Notes under the pieces: generated by a model | Databases searched by the model: none | Seen by the model: the letters and a program-made list of their open reading frames with translations, nothing else | What the model was told of the DNA's origin: nothing | Assembly (NCBI GenBank): GCA_018715775.1 | Contig: DVKZ01000029.1 | Coordinates: 1-64,000 of the forward strand | Length of the DNA: 64,000 bases | Direction of reading: 5' to 3' | Origin: Candidatus Fimousia stercorigallinarum | Lineage (GTDB): Bacteria; Bacillota; Clostridia; Lachnospirales; Lachnospiraceae | Shown here: piece by piece, positions 38,877 through 49,872 of the stretch | Layout of the letters: each line of letters starts with the position of its first letter | How positions within the stretch are numbered: position 1 is the first letter of the stretch | Made by a program: the position numbers and the translations under genes

Positions 38877-40505
38877 TTATGCTGATTTTTTGTTTCTACA
38901 TACATAATTCAGCGTTGCAAGCAATGCAGCAAATGCAATGAGGCCGACCCAATTACCGATTGCCATAAAATTATCTCCATAAATGGAAGACATGTTTATA
39001 TCTACCCCAAATACTGCAATAACTGCAAGCAAGATACCAACTAAGCCTTCACCGGCGATCATACCGGAAGAATAAAGAATACCGGCATCCACTGCATTTT
39101 TACGTGCTTCTTCGCTCGCAAATTTTTTCTTGTTTTCCACATAAGAACGAATCAGTCCGCCAACAAAGATCGGAGCACTTAAGTGGATCGGTAAATAGAG
39201 TCCGATCGCAAAAGCAAGTACCGGAATACCAAGTACTTCAACTGCAACTGCAACAAATGCACCCATAAAGATCAACGTCCATGGCAAGGTTCCTCCCATA
39301 ACGCCTTCTACTACCATCTTCATCAAAGATGCCTGAGGTGCAGGGATTGCTTCAGAACCAAATCCCCATGCAGCATTTAACAGATACATAACACCGCCGA
39401 TCGCAATTGCTGCTACGATACATCCTAAAATCTCACCCATCTGCTGTAATCTTGGTGTCGCACCAACAATATATCCGCTTTTTAAATCCTGAGAAGTATC
39501 ACCTGCAATTGCTGCGATGATACAAATGATCGTGCCAACTGTAATAGCTGCGATCATTCCGGCTGCTCCGGTTGTTCCGGTTGCCTTAAAAACTGCTGTT
39601 GTAATAATCAATGTCGCGATAGCCATGCCGGATACCGGATTATTGCTGCTTCCTACAAGTCCAACCATACGGGAGGATACCGTTGCAAAGAAGAAACCTG
39701 CAATGATGATGATAACTGCTCCGGCAGGACTTACCGGAATAGATGGGATCAAAACCATTGCGACCGCGATCAGGATAATACCGACTAATACAACTCTCAT
39801 AGAAATATCCTGCTGTGTTCTGACACCGCCGCTTACATTTTTACCAATGCCGCCAACTGCCTGTTTAAATGTTTTGACCATAGTAGGCAGAGTTTTAATT
39901 AAACTGATGATACCACCTGCAGCAACTGCGCCGGCACCAATATAACGGATGTACTGACTCCAGATAGATCCAGGATCAAGCTGATTGAATGGGATCGCAT
40001 TACCTGCTTCGTCAACGATAGCAGAAGCTGTATCGCCTCCAAAATAAGAAATTGCAGGAATTAATACAAGATAGGATAAGATACCGCCGGCAAACATATA
40101 GCTGGATATCTTAAGGCCGCAAATGTAGCCGACACCTGCAAGAGCGGGCAGTACGTCCATACCGATACCACATGTGTATGTTTCATTTTGGATATCAAAG
40201 TTTACTTCGCTTGGGAAGAGGCTTAACCCATCGGCAATAAATTTATAAACTGCCGCAATTCCAAGTCCTGCAAATACGACTTTCGATTTATCCCCGCCTT
40301 CTTCTCCCGCCAGAAGAACTTCCGCACAAGCCGTTCCTTCCGGATATGGAAGTACCCCATGTTCTTCTACGATCAAAGCCGTACGAAGAGGGATCATAAA
40401 AAATACACCAAGAAAACCACCACAGACTGCAACCGCTGCGATCAAAGGAAAAGAAGCATTTGTATGTACGATAATAATACATACAAATGCCTCTTTCCCT
40501 TCTGT
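38877..40505 (-). pseudogene. OPT family oligopeptide transporter, apparently N-terminally truncated
   Basis: Begins (TTG at 40445) at a point that is internal in OPT proteins: FLGVFFMIPLRTALIVEEHGVLPYPEGTACAEVL; upstream frame closes with TGA at 40506-40508. Confidence 0.65.
40455..40491 (-). repeat. Long perfect inverted repeat, possible marR terminator
   Basis: gcatttgtatgta (40456-40468) / tacatacaaatgc (40478-40490). Confidence 0.7.
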
Positions 40506-40511
40506 TCATTC

Positions 40512-40961
40512 TTAATGTTTCGCTTCTCTGTAAAAGAATTCATGCAGGGCTTCAAAAGATTTGACCCAGGTTTTTAATTCTTCTGTTGTCATATGTGCGA
40601 TCAAAGCATCCGTCATCCTTTCATGAAACTCTTCATGATGTTTATATGCTGCGATCCCTTTTTCAAGCAAACAAATATTTACAACTCTGCGGTCCTTATC
40701 ACTTCTCTGCCGAACAACATATCCCTTTTGTACTAATGCATTCATGGATGTTGTTAAAGATCCAACCGTAATATTCAGTTTTTTTGCGATCACAGACATT
40801 CGATTGCCTTCTCCCAAGCCAATTGCCGCAATGATATGCATGTCATTGTTCGTAATATCCTTAAATTCATCCGTAATGATCGCTTTTTCTTCCAGATCCA
40901 TGATTTCATTAAAAAACTCTATTAATGTTGTATTGATCTTATCTCGTAACTCTAAATCCAT
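40512..40961 (-). CDS. MarR family regulator, FabT-like
   Basis: VIAKKLNITVGSLTTSMNALVQKGYVVRQRSDKDRRVVNICLLEKG; last regulatory gene of the fab cluster. Confidence 0.88.
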   Translation of the reverse strand: MDLELRDKINTTLIEFFNEIMDLEEKAIITDEFKDITNNDMHIIAAIGLGEGNRMSVIAKKLNITVGSLTTSMNALVQKGYVVRQRSDKDRRVVNICLLEKGIAAYKHHEEFHERMTDALIAHMTTEELKTWVKSFEALHEFFYREAKH

Positions 40962-40999
40962 TCATATACTCCCTGCAAATATCAATATGGCCTGCTATA

Positions 41000-42058
41000 C
41001 TAGATAACATGGAACGACTCCAATACTTCTTTTACAGTTTCAATTTTTTCAGCCTGATAACTTTTCGCTCCGCAGAAAAGCAGTGCCTGATCAATTTCGC
41101 CCTTTGCAGCATGAATCAACGCTTCGGTAATGCAATACGGAGTGCTGGCCGGATCACACGTATGAATACAGCGATAACAATGTTTTGGAGCAAAACGCTC
41201 TCCATCCATAATGTTTTTAATAAAGCTGTTCATGATCGCGCGTCCAGGCATGCCGACCGGACTTTTTATAATTGCAATATCCTCTTTTTTCGCATTAATA
41301 TAAGTCATTTTATATTTTTCATCAGCATCACACTCCACCGTTGTCACAAATCGGGAACCGATCTGGACACCGTCAACACCGAGTGACATCGCATGCTGAA
41401 AATCTTCCTCTGTGTAAATACCGCCACCCAGGATAACAGGAATCTTTTTATCATACATCGCTTCATATTCCGAAACGATCTTTTGTATTTTTTTTACTTC
41501 CTGATCATAAACATCCTGTGAAAATTTTTCCAGCTGTTTTTGATTGAAACCAAGATGTCCACCCGCAAGAGGGCCTTCGATCACAATCGCATCCGCTGTC
41601 CGATGAAATTTTTTCGACCAGTATTTCAAAATAACCTTTGCAGATTTCTCTGTCGAAACGATCGGTGCGATCGCAATGTCATAATCTTTTACATATGCTG
41701 GAAGCTCAACCGGGAGACCGGCTCCTGATACGATCATATCGGCTCCGGCTTCTGCCGCTTCTCTGACATGTTCTTCATATTGATTCATTGCAACCATGAC
41801 ATTGAATGCAATCACGCCATCCGGAGCGATTTCCCTTGCTTTTTTTAGTTCTTCATGAATGGCTTTTCGATTAGCAGCCAAAGGATCTTTATAAAAATCC
41901 GGATCACGATAACCAATCTGAGAAATAGAAATTGTTCCGACACCGCCTTCTTTTGCAACCGCGCCGGCCAAACGGCCCAGACTGATCCCAATGCCCATGC
42001 CCCCCTGAAAAATCGGAATTTTTACCTCTTTTTTTCCGATATAAAATGAATTACTCAT
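41000..42058 (-). CDS. Nitronate monooxygenase family (2-nitropropane dioxygenase-like/FabK-like)
   Basis: PIFQGGMGIGISLGRLAGAVAKEGGVGTIS, VIEGPLAGGHLGF, GVDGVQIGSRFVTT. Confidence 0.88.
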   Translation of the reverse strand: MSNSFYIGKKEVKIPIFQGGMGIGISLGRLAGAVAKEGGVGTISISQIGYRDPDFYKDPLAANRKAIHEELKKAREIAPDGVIAFNVMVAMNQYEEHVREAAEAGADMIVSGAGLPVELPAYVKDYDIAIAPIVSTEKSAKVILKYWSKKFHRTADAIVIEGPLAGGHLGFNQKQLEKFSQDVYDQEVKKIQKIVSEYEAMYDKKIPVILGGGIYTEEDFQHAMSLGVDGVQIGSRFVTTVECDADEKYKMTYINAKKEDIAIIKSPVGMPGRAIMNSFIKNIMDGERFAPKHCYRCIHTCDPASTPYCITEALIHAAKGEIDQALLFCGAKSYQAEKIETVKEVLESFHVI

Positions 42059-42073
42059 TTTTCATTTATCTCC

Positions 42074-43771
42074 TTACATCTTACGAAAACGATCATATCG
42101 TTCATTGATCAATTGGTCTATGGACTTACTGTCTGTTTTCTGTAAGAACAGACAGATTTTATCCTTTAATTCTTCACATACCTTATCCATGGAATCAGCA
42201 GTATAATTTTCCGGTTCCATAATAATGTCTTCTACAAAACCGGCTCTATACAGATCATATGAAGTCAGTTTCATCACTTTTGCAGCATTTTTTGCCAGTT
42301 TTGCATCTTTCCATAAGATAGAAGCAAAACCTTCCGGCGATAAGATTGAATAAACTGCATTTTCAAGCATCCAGACTTCATCCGCTACTGCAAGTGCAAG
42401 CGCACCACCGCTCCCTCCTTCACCAATAAAAATTGATAAAATCGAAGTTTTCAGATCAGACATTTCAAAGAGATTTTTAGCGATCGCTTCTCCCTGCCCA
42501 TGCTCTTCCGCTTCCATTCCGCAAAATGCACCCGGAGTATCCACAAAACAAATGACTGGACGATGGAATTTCTCTGCCTGCCGCATAAGACGAAGAGCTT
42601 TTCTGTAACCTTCCGGAAGCGGCATTCCAAAATTGCGTTTTACGTTTTCTTTCGTCGATTTTCCTTTCATCTGAGCGATAACAGTAACCGGTCTTCCCAT
42701 AAACCAACCGATACCGCCACAGACTGCCGGATCATCTCCATAGAAACGATCGCCGTGAAATTCCATAAACCCATCAAAAATACCTTCTATATAATCTCCA
42801 CCTACCGGGCGTTCGCTCTGTCTAGAGAGCTGGACTCTTTCCCAGGCAGTTTTTTCATTTCTGCTTTTCATAGAAACAGGAGCATATAGCGGAACTTTAT
42901 GTTTTGACACATCTGCATATTCCTTTTGATGCAAATGCAAGAGCTTGATCAAAGTATCACGCATATACTCTCTTCTGACAATCTGATCGATAAATCCATG
43001 CTCCAAAAGAAATTCCGAACGCTGAAATCCTTTTGGAAGTTTCTGTCCGATCGTTTGCTCAATGACTCTTGGACCGGCAAAACCAATTAACGCTTCCGGT
43101 TCAGCAAGAATAATATCACCAAGCATCGCAAAACTTGCAGTTACACCACCAGTCGTCGGATTTGTCAACACAGATATATATAACAGTCCTGCCTCACTAT
43201 GACGCTTTAAAGCTGCAGAAGTCTTGGCCATCTGCATCAAAGAGGTCATCCCTTCCTGCATTCTTGCGCCCCCGGAACAGGTAAAGATAATGACCGGAAG
43301 ACCGAGGGCTGTTGCCTTTTCAATCCCTCTGGTAATTTTTTCTCCAACAACCTCTCCCATGCTGGCTGTCAGAAATCGGCAATCCATGATCATAAGAACC
43401 GTTTCATAACCGCCGATCAATGCTTTTCCTGTCACAACAGCTTCATCCAGTCCGGTTCTTTGCTTCAATTCCTGAATTTTGGCAGGATAATTCTTTAAAT
43501 TCAGAGGATTCTCGTTTTTCAAACCAAGATCCCATTCTGTAAATGTACCTTCATCAACGAGCGTTTCAAGCCTTTTATCTGCAGGCATACGAAGATAGCC
43601 GCCACATTTCGGGCAAATATAATCGTTATTTTCACATTCCTCGACAAAAATACCTTTCCCACACAGATTACACTTTTTCATTAAACCTTCTGGAACTACC
43701 GGTTTTCTCTTATCGCTTTGAAATGCTCGATTTGATTTTGCAGTTTTCTTAAAAATATGATTAAAATCCAT
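42074..43771 (-). CDS. accDA: Acetyl-CoA carboxylase carboxyltransferase, fused beta and alpha subunits
   Basis: N-terminal AccD zinc finger CNLCGKGIFVEECENNDYICPKCGGY, TCSGGARMQEGM; C-terminal AccA IYDRF..GDRFYGDDPAVCGGIG, FVDTPGAFCGMEAEEHGQGEAIA in one ORF. Confidence 0.95.
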   Translation of the reverse strand: MDFNHIFKKTAKSNRAFQSDKRKPVVPEGLMKKCNLCGKGIFVEECENNDYICPKCGGYLRMPADKRLETLVDEGTFTEWDLGLKNENPLNLKNYPAKIQELKQRTGLDEAVVTGKALIGGYETVLMIMDCRFLTASMGEVVGEKITRGIEKATALGLPVIIFTCSGGARMQEGMTSLMQMAKTSAALKRHSEAGLLYISVLTNPTTGGVTASFAMLGDIILAEPEALIGFAGPRVIEQTIGQKLPKGFQRSEFLLEHGFIDQIVRREYMRDTLIKLLHLHQKEYADVSKHKVPLYAPVSMKSRNEKTAWERVQLSRQSERPVGGDYIEGIFDGFMEFHGDRFYGDDPAVCGGIGWFMGRPVTVIAQMKGKSTKENVKRNFGMPLPEGYRKALRLMRQAEKFHRPVICFVDTPGAFCGMEAEEHGQGEAIAKNLFEMSDLKTSILSIFIGEGGSGGALALAVADEVWMLENAVYSILSPEGFASILWKDAKLAKNAAKVMKLTSYDLYRAGFVEDIIMEPENYTADSMDKVCEELKDKICLFLQKTDSKSIDQLINERYDRFRKM

Positions 43772-43774
43772 GCA

Positions 43775-45130
43775 TTAATCCTCCTGCATTTCTTTCAAAA
43801 CTTTATCCATATAAGAAATCGTAATATTACCCTTCTTATAATCTTCCCTTTCCATGATTCCATATAAGAAATCGATATTGGTCGTAATTCCTTCGATGAT
43901 CACTTCACCAAGAGCACTGTGCATCTTTTTGATCGCTTCACTCCGGTTTTTCGCATAAACGATTAGTTTTGCCATCATCGAATCATAATATGGCGAAATC
44001 GTATAGCCGCTGTATATTGCAGAATCAATTCGAATTCCTTTTCCACCCGGTAAATACATATCCTGAATCGTTCCCGGACACGGACAGAAATTGCGATATG
44101 GGTCTTCTGCATTGATCCGACATTCGATCGAATGTCCCGTAATGTGAACCTGATCCTGTGTATAAGAAAGTTTCTGTCCATCCGCAATACGGATCTGTTC
44201 CTTAATCAAGTCAATGCCTGTAACCCATTCCGTTACCGGATGTTCTACCTGAATACGGGTATTCATTTCCATAAAATAGTATTTTCGGTCTGCCTCCAAT
44301 AAAAATTCAATCGTTCCTGCATTCGTATATCTTGCCGCTTTCGCAGCACGTACAGCAACCTCTCCCATTTCCTTTCTTAATTCTTCATCGACAGCTGTTG
44401 ACGGAGCCTCCTCGATCATCTTCTGATGATTTCTCTGAATCGAACAGTCTCTTTCGCCAAGATGGATCACATTTCCATACTGATCGGCAAGAATCTGGAA
44501 TTCAATGTGCTTTGGATTTTCAATATAATGTTCCAGATACATACGGGCATCCCCAAATGCCTGGGATGCTTCCTTCTGTGCAGTCAAAAACTCATGTTCA
44601 AACTCATCTTTTGAACGCGCAACTCTCATTCCTTTACCGCCGCCGCCAAGCACTGCTTTAATAATAACCGGATATCCGATGGATTCAGCGATTTCAATCC
44701 CACGGTATAATTCTGTCACTGGTTCGTCACTGCCCGGAATAACCGGAACACCTGCATTTGACATCGTCTGTCTTGCATGCGCTTTATTCCCGAGACTTTC
44801 AATCGTTCTGGAATCCGGCCCGATAAATGTAATATTGCATGCTTCACACAGTTCTGCAAAACGGCTGTTTTCTGATAAAAAGCCAAATCCCGGATGAATC
44901 GCATCTGCGCCCGTGACCATCGTAGCACTAATGATCTGCTCCATATTTAAATAACTGTCTTTTGCAGGTGCCGGACCGATACAAACTGCTTCATCAGCAA
45001 GCTGTGCATGAAGTGCTGTTTTATCTGCTTCCGAATATACTGCAACAGTTTCAATGCCCATTTCTCTGCAGGCACGAATAATGCGGATTGCAATTTCGCC
45101 GCGGTTTGCAACTAATATTTTGTGTATCAT
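43775..45130 (-). CDS. accC: Acetyl-CoA carboxylase biotin carboxylase
   Basis: ILVANRGEIAIRIIRACREMGI, GGGGKGMRVA, EMNTRIQVEHPVTE. Confidence 0.97.
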   Translation of the reverse strand: MIHKILVANRGEIAIRIIRACREMGIETVAVYSEADKTALHAQLADEAVCIGPAPAKDSYLNMEQIISATMVTGADAIHPGFGFLSENSRFAELCEACNITFIGPDSRTIESLGNKAHARQTMSNAGVPVIPGSDEPVTELYRGIEIAESIGYPVIIKAVLGGGGKGMRVARSKDEFEHEFLTAQKEASQAFGDARMYLEHYIENPKHIEFQILADQYGNVIHLGERDCSIQRNHQKMIEEAPSTAVDEELRKEMGEVAVRAAKAARYTNAGTIEFLLEADRKYYFMEMNTRIQVEHPVTEWVTGIDLIKEQIRIADGQKLSYTQDQVHITGHSIECRINAEDPYRNFCPCPGTIQDMYLPGGKGIRIDSAIYSGYTISPYYDSMMAKLIVYAKNRSEAIKKMHSALGEVIIEGITTNIDFLYGIMEREDYKKGNITISYMDKVLKEMQED

Positions 45131-45139
45131 AACAAACTC

Positions 45140-45565
45140 CTAACTGACCGCAAAAGTAAGTTCCGCTTTTACTACAACTTTTCCATCAACAGTGGCAATT
45201 GCTTCGCCAACGCCAATCGGTCCTTTCGATTTAATAATTTTCGTCTCTAACCGTATCTTGTCACCAGGAACAACTTTCTCACGGAATTTACATTTATTGA
45301 TTCCACCAAAATAAGCTGTTTTCCCTTTATTCTCCTCCAGAGAAAGAATTGCTACCGCACCGACCTGCGCCAGTGCTTCAATTGTCAGGACTCCCGGCAT
45401 AACCGGTTCCTGAGGAAAATGTCCATTGAAAAAGTCTTCACGGAATGAAACACATTTGTATCCTACCGCTCTGACACCCGGTTCTAATTCTTCAATATAA
45501 TCAATTAACAAAAACGGATGTCTGTGCGGAATGATCTTTTCGATTTCCTTAATCCCTAACTTCAT
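45140..45565 (-). CDS. fabZ: 3-hydroxyacyl-ACP dehydratase FabZ
   Basis: [34 protein letters not shown]. Confidence 0.97.
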   Translation of the reverse strand: MKLGIKEIEKIIPHRHPFLLIDYIEELEPGVRAVGYKCVSFREDFFNGHFPQEPVMPGVLTIEALAQVGAVAILSLEENKGKTAYFGGINKCKFREKVVPGDKIRLETKIIKSKGPIGVGEAIATVDGKVVVKAELTFAVS

Positions 45566-45577
45566 ACTTTTCTCCTA

Positions 45578-46021
45578 TTACTGAATGAGGAATAATGGCT
45601 GGCCATATTCCACAGCCTGTGCATTTTCTACACAAATTTCAACAATCGTTCCATCATACTCTGATTCGATCTCATTCATCAGTTTCATAGCCTCTACGAT
45701 TGCCAGTGTCTGTCCCTTTGTTACTTTATCGCCCACTTTTACAAATGGTTCTTCATCTTCAGAAGGAGCAGCATAAAATGTTCCAACTAATGGAGAAACA
45801 ACAACATTGCCCTCCGGTTCTGTTTCGGTCTGAACATCGACAGGCGCTTCTGGCGCTGTTTCCTTTTGTACTGTGCGTACAACAACATTTTCTGCCGCAC
45901 TCGGACAGCTCATAGAAAGTCTGACATCACCTTCCTGATATTCAAAATTCGATAATCCGGCTTTTGACACCGCTTTTACTAATTCTAAAATCTGATCGTA
46001 TTCCATAAGACTACTCCTCAT
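45578..46021 (-). CDS. accB: Biotin carboxyl carrier protein AccB
   Basis: IVEAMKLMNEIES biotinylation motif. Confidence 0.96.
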   Translation of the reverse strand: MRSSLMEYDQILELVKAVSKAGLSNFEYQEGDVRLSMSCPSAAENVVVRTVQKETAPEAPVDVQTETEPEGNVVVSPLVGTFYAAPSEDEEPFVKVGDKVTKGQTLAIVEAMKLMNEIESEYDGTIVEICVENAQAVEYGQPLFLIQ

Positions 46022-47249
46022 ATTTTTTTATCAATAATGATGCATTATGTCCGCCAAAACCAAGAGAATTTGAAATTGCAACATTAACCGGCTGTAAAAC
46101 AGGTTCTCCGATCACATAATCCAGATCACATTCTTCATCTTTTTCTGTCGTTCCAACGGTTGGATGGATATAACTTTCCTGAACGGATTTTACACAAGTG
46201 ATCAATTCTACCGCACCGGCTGCGCCAAGCAAATGACCGATCATCGATTTTGTAGAATTGATCTTTAAATGAGCCGCCGCATCTCCAAATGCCAGATGAA
46301 TCGCTCTTGTCTCAAACAGATCATTGTGATGTGTACTTGTTCCATGCGCATTTACATAATCCACTTCTTCCGGCGTAACACCGGCTTCCTTCATAGCAAG
46401 TTCCATTGCTTTTGCAGCACCGCTTCCATCTTCTGCCGGAGATGTAATATGAAATGCATCACAAGTTGCACCATAGCCAGACAGTTCAGCATAAATCTTT
46501 GCTCCACGAGCTTTTGCATGTTCCAATTCCTCTAAAACGACAACGCCTGCACCCTCTCCCATAACAAATCCGCTTCTGTTCTTATCAAATGGAATGGATG
46601 CTTTATAAGGATCTTCTTCTGTCGACAATGCTGTCATATTTGAAAAACCTGCCACTGCAAGTGGTGTAATGCTGCTTTCCGTACCGCCTGCAAACATAAC
46701 ATCTGCATCTCCATACTGGATCGCACGTAAGGCATCGCCAATAGAATGACTTCCTGTTGCACACGCAGTCACTACATTCGTACATTTTCCTTTACATCCA
46801 AGTGCGATCGCCGTATTTCCGGCAGCCATATTCGAAATCATGTTCGGGATCAGCATCGGACTGATTCTTTTTGGTCCCTTTTCCAGTAATTTCTTATGTT
46901 CGCTTTCCATGATCGGAAGTCCACCAATCCCGGAACTGATGATTACTCCAACTCTGTATGGATCTTCCTGTTCCATAACAATTCCGGAATCCTCTGCAGC
47001 TTCCATCGCTGCACTGACCGCATATTGTGAAAATACGTCCATACGTCGTCCTGCTTTTTTGTCCAAACGCTGTTTTACATCAAATCCTTTTACTTCCGCA
47101 GCATTTTTAACTTTATAATCCGTTGTATCAAATTTTGTGATCGGACCAATTCCGACTTTTCCTTCTTTAATTCCGTCCCAGAATTCCGGAACAGAATTAC
47201 CGATCGGCGTGATCGCGCCCATTCCGGTAATTACAACTCTACGTTTCAT
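46011..47249 (-). CDS. fabF: 3-oxoacyl-ACP synthase II FabF
   Basis: VVITGMGAITPIGN, VTACATGSHSIGDA, NAHGTSTHHND, GHLLGAAGAVE. Confidence 0.97.
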   Translation of the reverse strand: MKRRVVITGMGAITPIGNSVPEFWDGIKEGKVGIGPITKFDTTDYKVKNAAEVKGFDVKQRLDKKAGRRMDVFSQYAVSAAMEAAEDSGIVMEQEDPYRVGVIISSGIGGLPIMESEHKKLLEKGPKRISPMLIPNMISNMAAGNTAIALGCKGKCTNVVTACATGSHSIGDALRAIQYGDADVMFAGGTESSITPLAVAGFSNMTALSTEEDPYKASIPFDKNRSGFVMGEGAGVVVLEELEHAKARGAKIYAELSGYGATCDAFHITSPAEDGSGAAKAMELAMKEAGVTPEEVDYVNAHGTSTHHNDLFETRAIHLAFGDAAAHLKINSTKSMIGHLLGAAGAVELITCVKSVQESYIHPTVGTTEKDEECDLDYVIGEPVLQPVNVAISNSLGFGGHNASLLIKKYEE

Positions 47250-47264
47250 ATTAATCTCCTTTAT

Positions 47265-48005
47265 CTACATTACCATTCCGCCATCAACTAACAGCACCTG
47301 TCCGGTAATATAAGATGCTGAATCAGAAGCAAGAAAGACAGCAGCATTGGCAATATCCTCAGGATCGGCAAAACGTCCAAGCGGAATCTGTTTCATAGCC
47401 TGTTCTTTTACTTCTTCTGATAAAATATCCGTCATTTCTGTCTTAACAAATCCGGGAGCAATGGCATTGACCGTAATATTTCTAGATGCAAGTTCTTTCG
47501 CTGCTGACTTTGTCAGCCCGATCATTCCCGCTTTGGAAGAACAATAATTTGCCTGTCCGGCATTCCCTGCTACACCGGAAACAGAAGAAATGTTAATGAT
47601 CCTTCCGCTTTTCTGCCGCATCATGATGCGGCTGGCAAATCTCATACAATTGAATGTCCCTTTCAGATTTGTATCGATAACGGCGTCAAAATCATCTTCT
47701 GACATTGCCATTAAAAGACCATCTTTCGTGATACCTGCATTATTAACAAGAATATCAATTTTACCAAAGGTCTTTTTGACAGATTGGATCATTTCCTTAC
47801 ATGCGTTAAAATCCGCAATATTACACTGAAAGATTTCTGCTTTTCCTCCCAGTACTTCGATTTCCTCTTTTACCGATTCTGCACGTTTCTGATTTCCATT
47901 ATAGTGAATCGCAACAGCAGCTCCCGCTTTGGCAAAGGCAAGAGCGATCGCTCTGCCTATACCTCCGGAAGCTCCTGTAACAATTGCAGTTTTATTTTTC
48001 AGCAT
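47265..48005 (-). CDS. fabG: 3-oxoacyl-ACP reductase FabG
   Basis: TAIVTGASGGIGRAIAL, NNAGITKDGLLMAM, YCSSKAGMIGLTKS. Confidence 0.97.
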   Translation of the reverse strand: MLKNKTAIVTGASGGIGRAIALAFAKAGAAVAIHYNGNQKRAESVKEEIEVLGGKAEIFQCNIADFNACKEMIQSVKKTFGKIDILVNNAGITKDGLLMAMSEDDFDAVIDTNLKGTFNCMRFASRIMMRQKSGRIINISSVSGVAGNAGQANYCSSKAGMIGLTKSAAKELASRNITVNAIAPGFVKTEMTDILSEEVKEQAMKQIPLGRFADPEDIANAAVFLASDSASYITGQVLLVDGGMVM

Positions 48006-48935
48006 TTAACTAAGCTCCTTTATCTGATCAATCACCTGTTCCATCTGTTCCCATGTACCAATTCGATATACCGGTACTGTTTTATCGATTTTCTTCATAA
48101 ATCCGGATAAGGTTTTTCCAGGTCCGATCTCAACAAAAAGATCAACGCCGTCCCGGATCATATTGCGTACGCTCTGTTCCCATAAAACAGAACTGTATAC
48201 CTGCTGTTTTAACAGATCGGCAGAAAGTGAAATATCTTCAATTTTTTCTGCAGTTACATTTGTAACATATGGGATCTTAAGAGTGTGCCACTGAACATCG
48301 TTCAAGGTATCCGCAAGAGTTTCTCCTGCTTCTTTGAGGTAAGGTGAATGAAAAGGTCCACTGACGTTAAGCAGCATCACTCTTCTCGCCCCTGCTTCTT
48401 TGATTGCAGGAATCAGCTGTTCAATCCCATCTTTTTTCCCAGTGATCACAATCTGACCCGGACAGTTATAATTTGCGATCGTTACATCATCTCTCGTATC
48501 TGTCACTGCTTTTACCTGTTCTCCGGACAAACCGAGAACAGCAGCCATTCCGCCGGAACCGTCCGGAACGGCATGATGCATCAGATTACCGCGGCGCCAG
48601 ATGACTTTCACAGCATCATCAAAGTCCATACCACCGGCAGTTTCAATCGCACAATATTCACCAAGACTTAAACCGGCAGTTATATCCGGCGTTAATCCAG
48701 CTTCCTCGATTGCTTTTGTCATTGCAATACAGGTCGTTACCAACGCTGCCTGCGTATAATCGGTTCGATCTAACAGGTCATTCTTTTCAAAACAAAGCGC
48801 AGCCACATCAAATCCCAATAATTCAGATGCTCTGTCAAAGATTTCTTTTGACAGAGTGCTGTTTTCATAAAAATCTTTTCCCATTCCGACGGTCTGTGAA
48901 CCCTGACCCGGATATAAAAATGCTATCTTACTCAT
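48006..48935 (-). CDS. fabD: Malonyl-CoA:ACP transacylase FabD
   Basis: AFLYPGQGSQTVGMG, TAGLSLGEYCA, VSGPFHSPYL. Confidence 0.97.
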   Translation of the reverse strand: MSKIAFLYPGQGSQTVGMGKDFYENSTLSKEIFDRASELLGFDVAALCFEKNDLLDRTDYTQAALVTTCIAMTKAIEEAGLTPDITAGLSLGEYCAIETAGGMDFDDAVKVIWRRGNLMHHAVPDGSGGMAAVLGLSGEQVKAVTDTRDDVTIANYNCPGQIVITGKKDGIEQLIPAIKEAGARRVMLLNVSGPFHSPYLKEAGETLADTLNDVQWHTLKIPYVTNVTAEKIEDISLSADLLKQQVYSSVLWEQSVRNMIRDGVDLFVEIGPGKTLSGFMKKIDKTVPVYRIGTWEQMEQVIDQIKELS

Positions 48936-49863
48936 ATTGACTGCCTTTCAAAAGTTCCTGTGCCTCGCCATATACCTTTTCGATGATCTCTTTACAACTG
49001 AGTTCCTCTTTTACCAGTCCTGCGATCTGACCAGCCATAACGCTTCCATGCATTACATCGCCGTCTACAACCGCTTTTCTTAATCCACCGAGTGTCAGCT
49101 TTTCCAGTTCTTCCAAAGAAGCACCTGCTGCTTCCAGACGCAGATATTCTTTTGTCTGCTGGTTTCTTAATGTACGTACCGGATGTCCGGTTGATCTTCC
49201 GGTTACTTTTGTATCGATATCTTTTGCTTTGATCACTTTTTGCTTATATGCTTCGTGAACAATGGATTCCTTGGAAGCAACAAAAATCGTTCCCATCTGC
49301 ACAGCTTTTGCACCGAGCATCATAGCAGCCGCAAATCCTCTTCCATCTGCAATTCCGCCTGCCGCGATGACCGGAATGGATACTGCATCCACAACCTGTG
49401 GAACCAAAACCATCGTTGTTGTTTCTCCAATATGTCCGCCGGATTCTGTACCTTCTGCGATGACCGCATCAGCACCTGAACGTTCCATACGTCTTGCCAG
49501 TGCTACACTTGCAACAACCGGAACAACTTTTACTCCGGCTTCTTTCCACATTTTCATATATTTTTCCGGATTTCCGGCACCTGTAGTTACTACTTCAACG
49601 TGTTCTTCTGCAATGATCTGGGCAATTTTATCTGCATCCGGATTCATCAGCATCAGATTGACGCCAAATGGTTTGTCCGTATGTTTCTTTACCTGTTGAA
49701 TCTGATCTTTCACCCATTCTGCAGGTGCTCCACCGGAACCGATAATTCCAAGTCCGCCTGCTTCTGAAACAGCGGAAGCCAATTCCCAAGTACCAACCCA
49801 GGCCATACCGCCCTGAATGATCGGATACTGGATACCAAGTAATTCTGTGATTTCTGTTTTCAT
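48928..49863 (-). CDS. fabK: Enoyl-ACP reductase FabK-like
   Basis: YPIIQGGMAWVGTWELASAVSEAGGLGIIGSG, AEGTESGGHIGETTT, position in fab operon. Confidence 0.92.
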   Translation of the reverse strand: MKTEITELLGIQYPIIQGGMAWVGTWELASAVSEAGGLGIIGSGGAPAEWVKDQIQQVKKHTDKPFGVNLMLMNPDADKIAQIIAEEHVEVVTTGAGNPEKYMKMWKEAGVKVVPVVASVALARRMERSGADAVIAEGTESGGHIGETTTMVLVPQVVDAVSIPVIAAGGIADGRGFAAAMMLGAKAVQMGTIFVASKESIVHEAYKQKVIKAKDIDTKVTGRSTGHPVRTLRNQQTKEYLRLEAAGASLEELEKLTLGGLRKAVVDGDVMHGSVMAGQIAGLVKEELSCKEIIEKVYGEAQELLKGSQYE

Positions 49864-49872
49864 AAATAACTC

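Noticed and set aside
40455-40491. Insertion-sequence terminal repeat at the OPT junction
   Set aside because: No transposase or second copy in the window; the repeat fits an intrinsic terminator of marR
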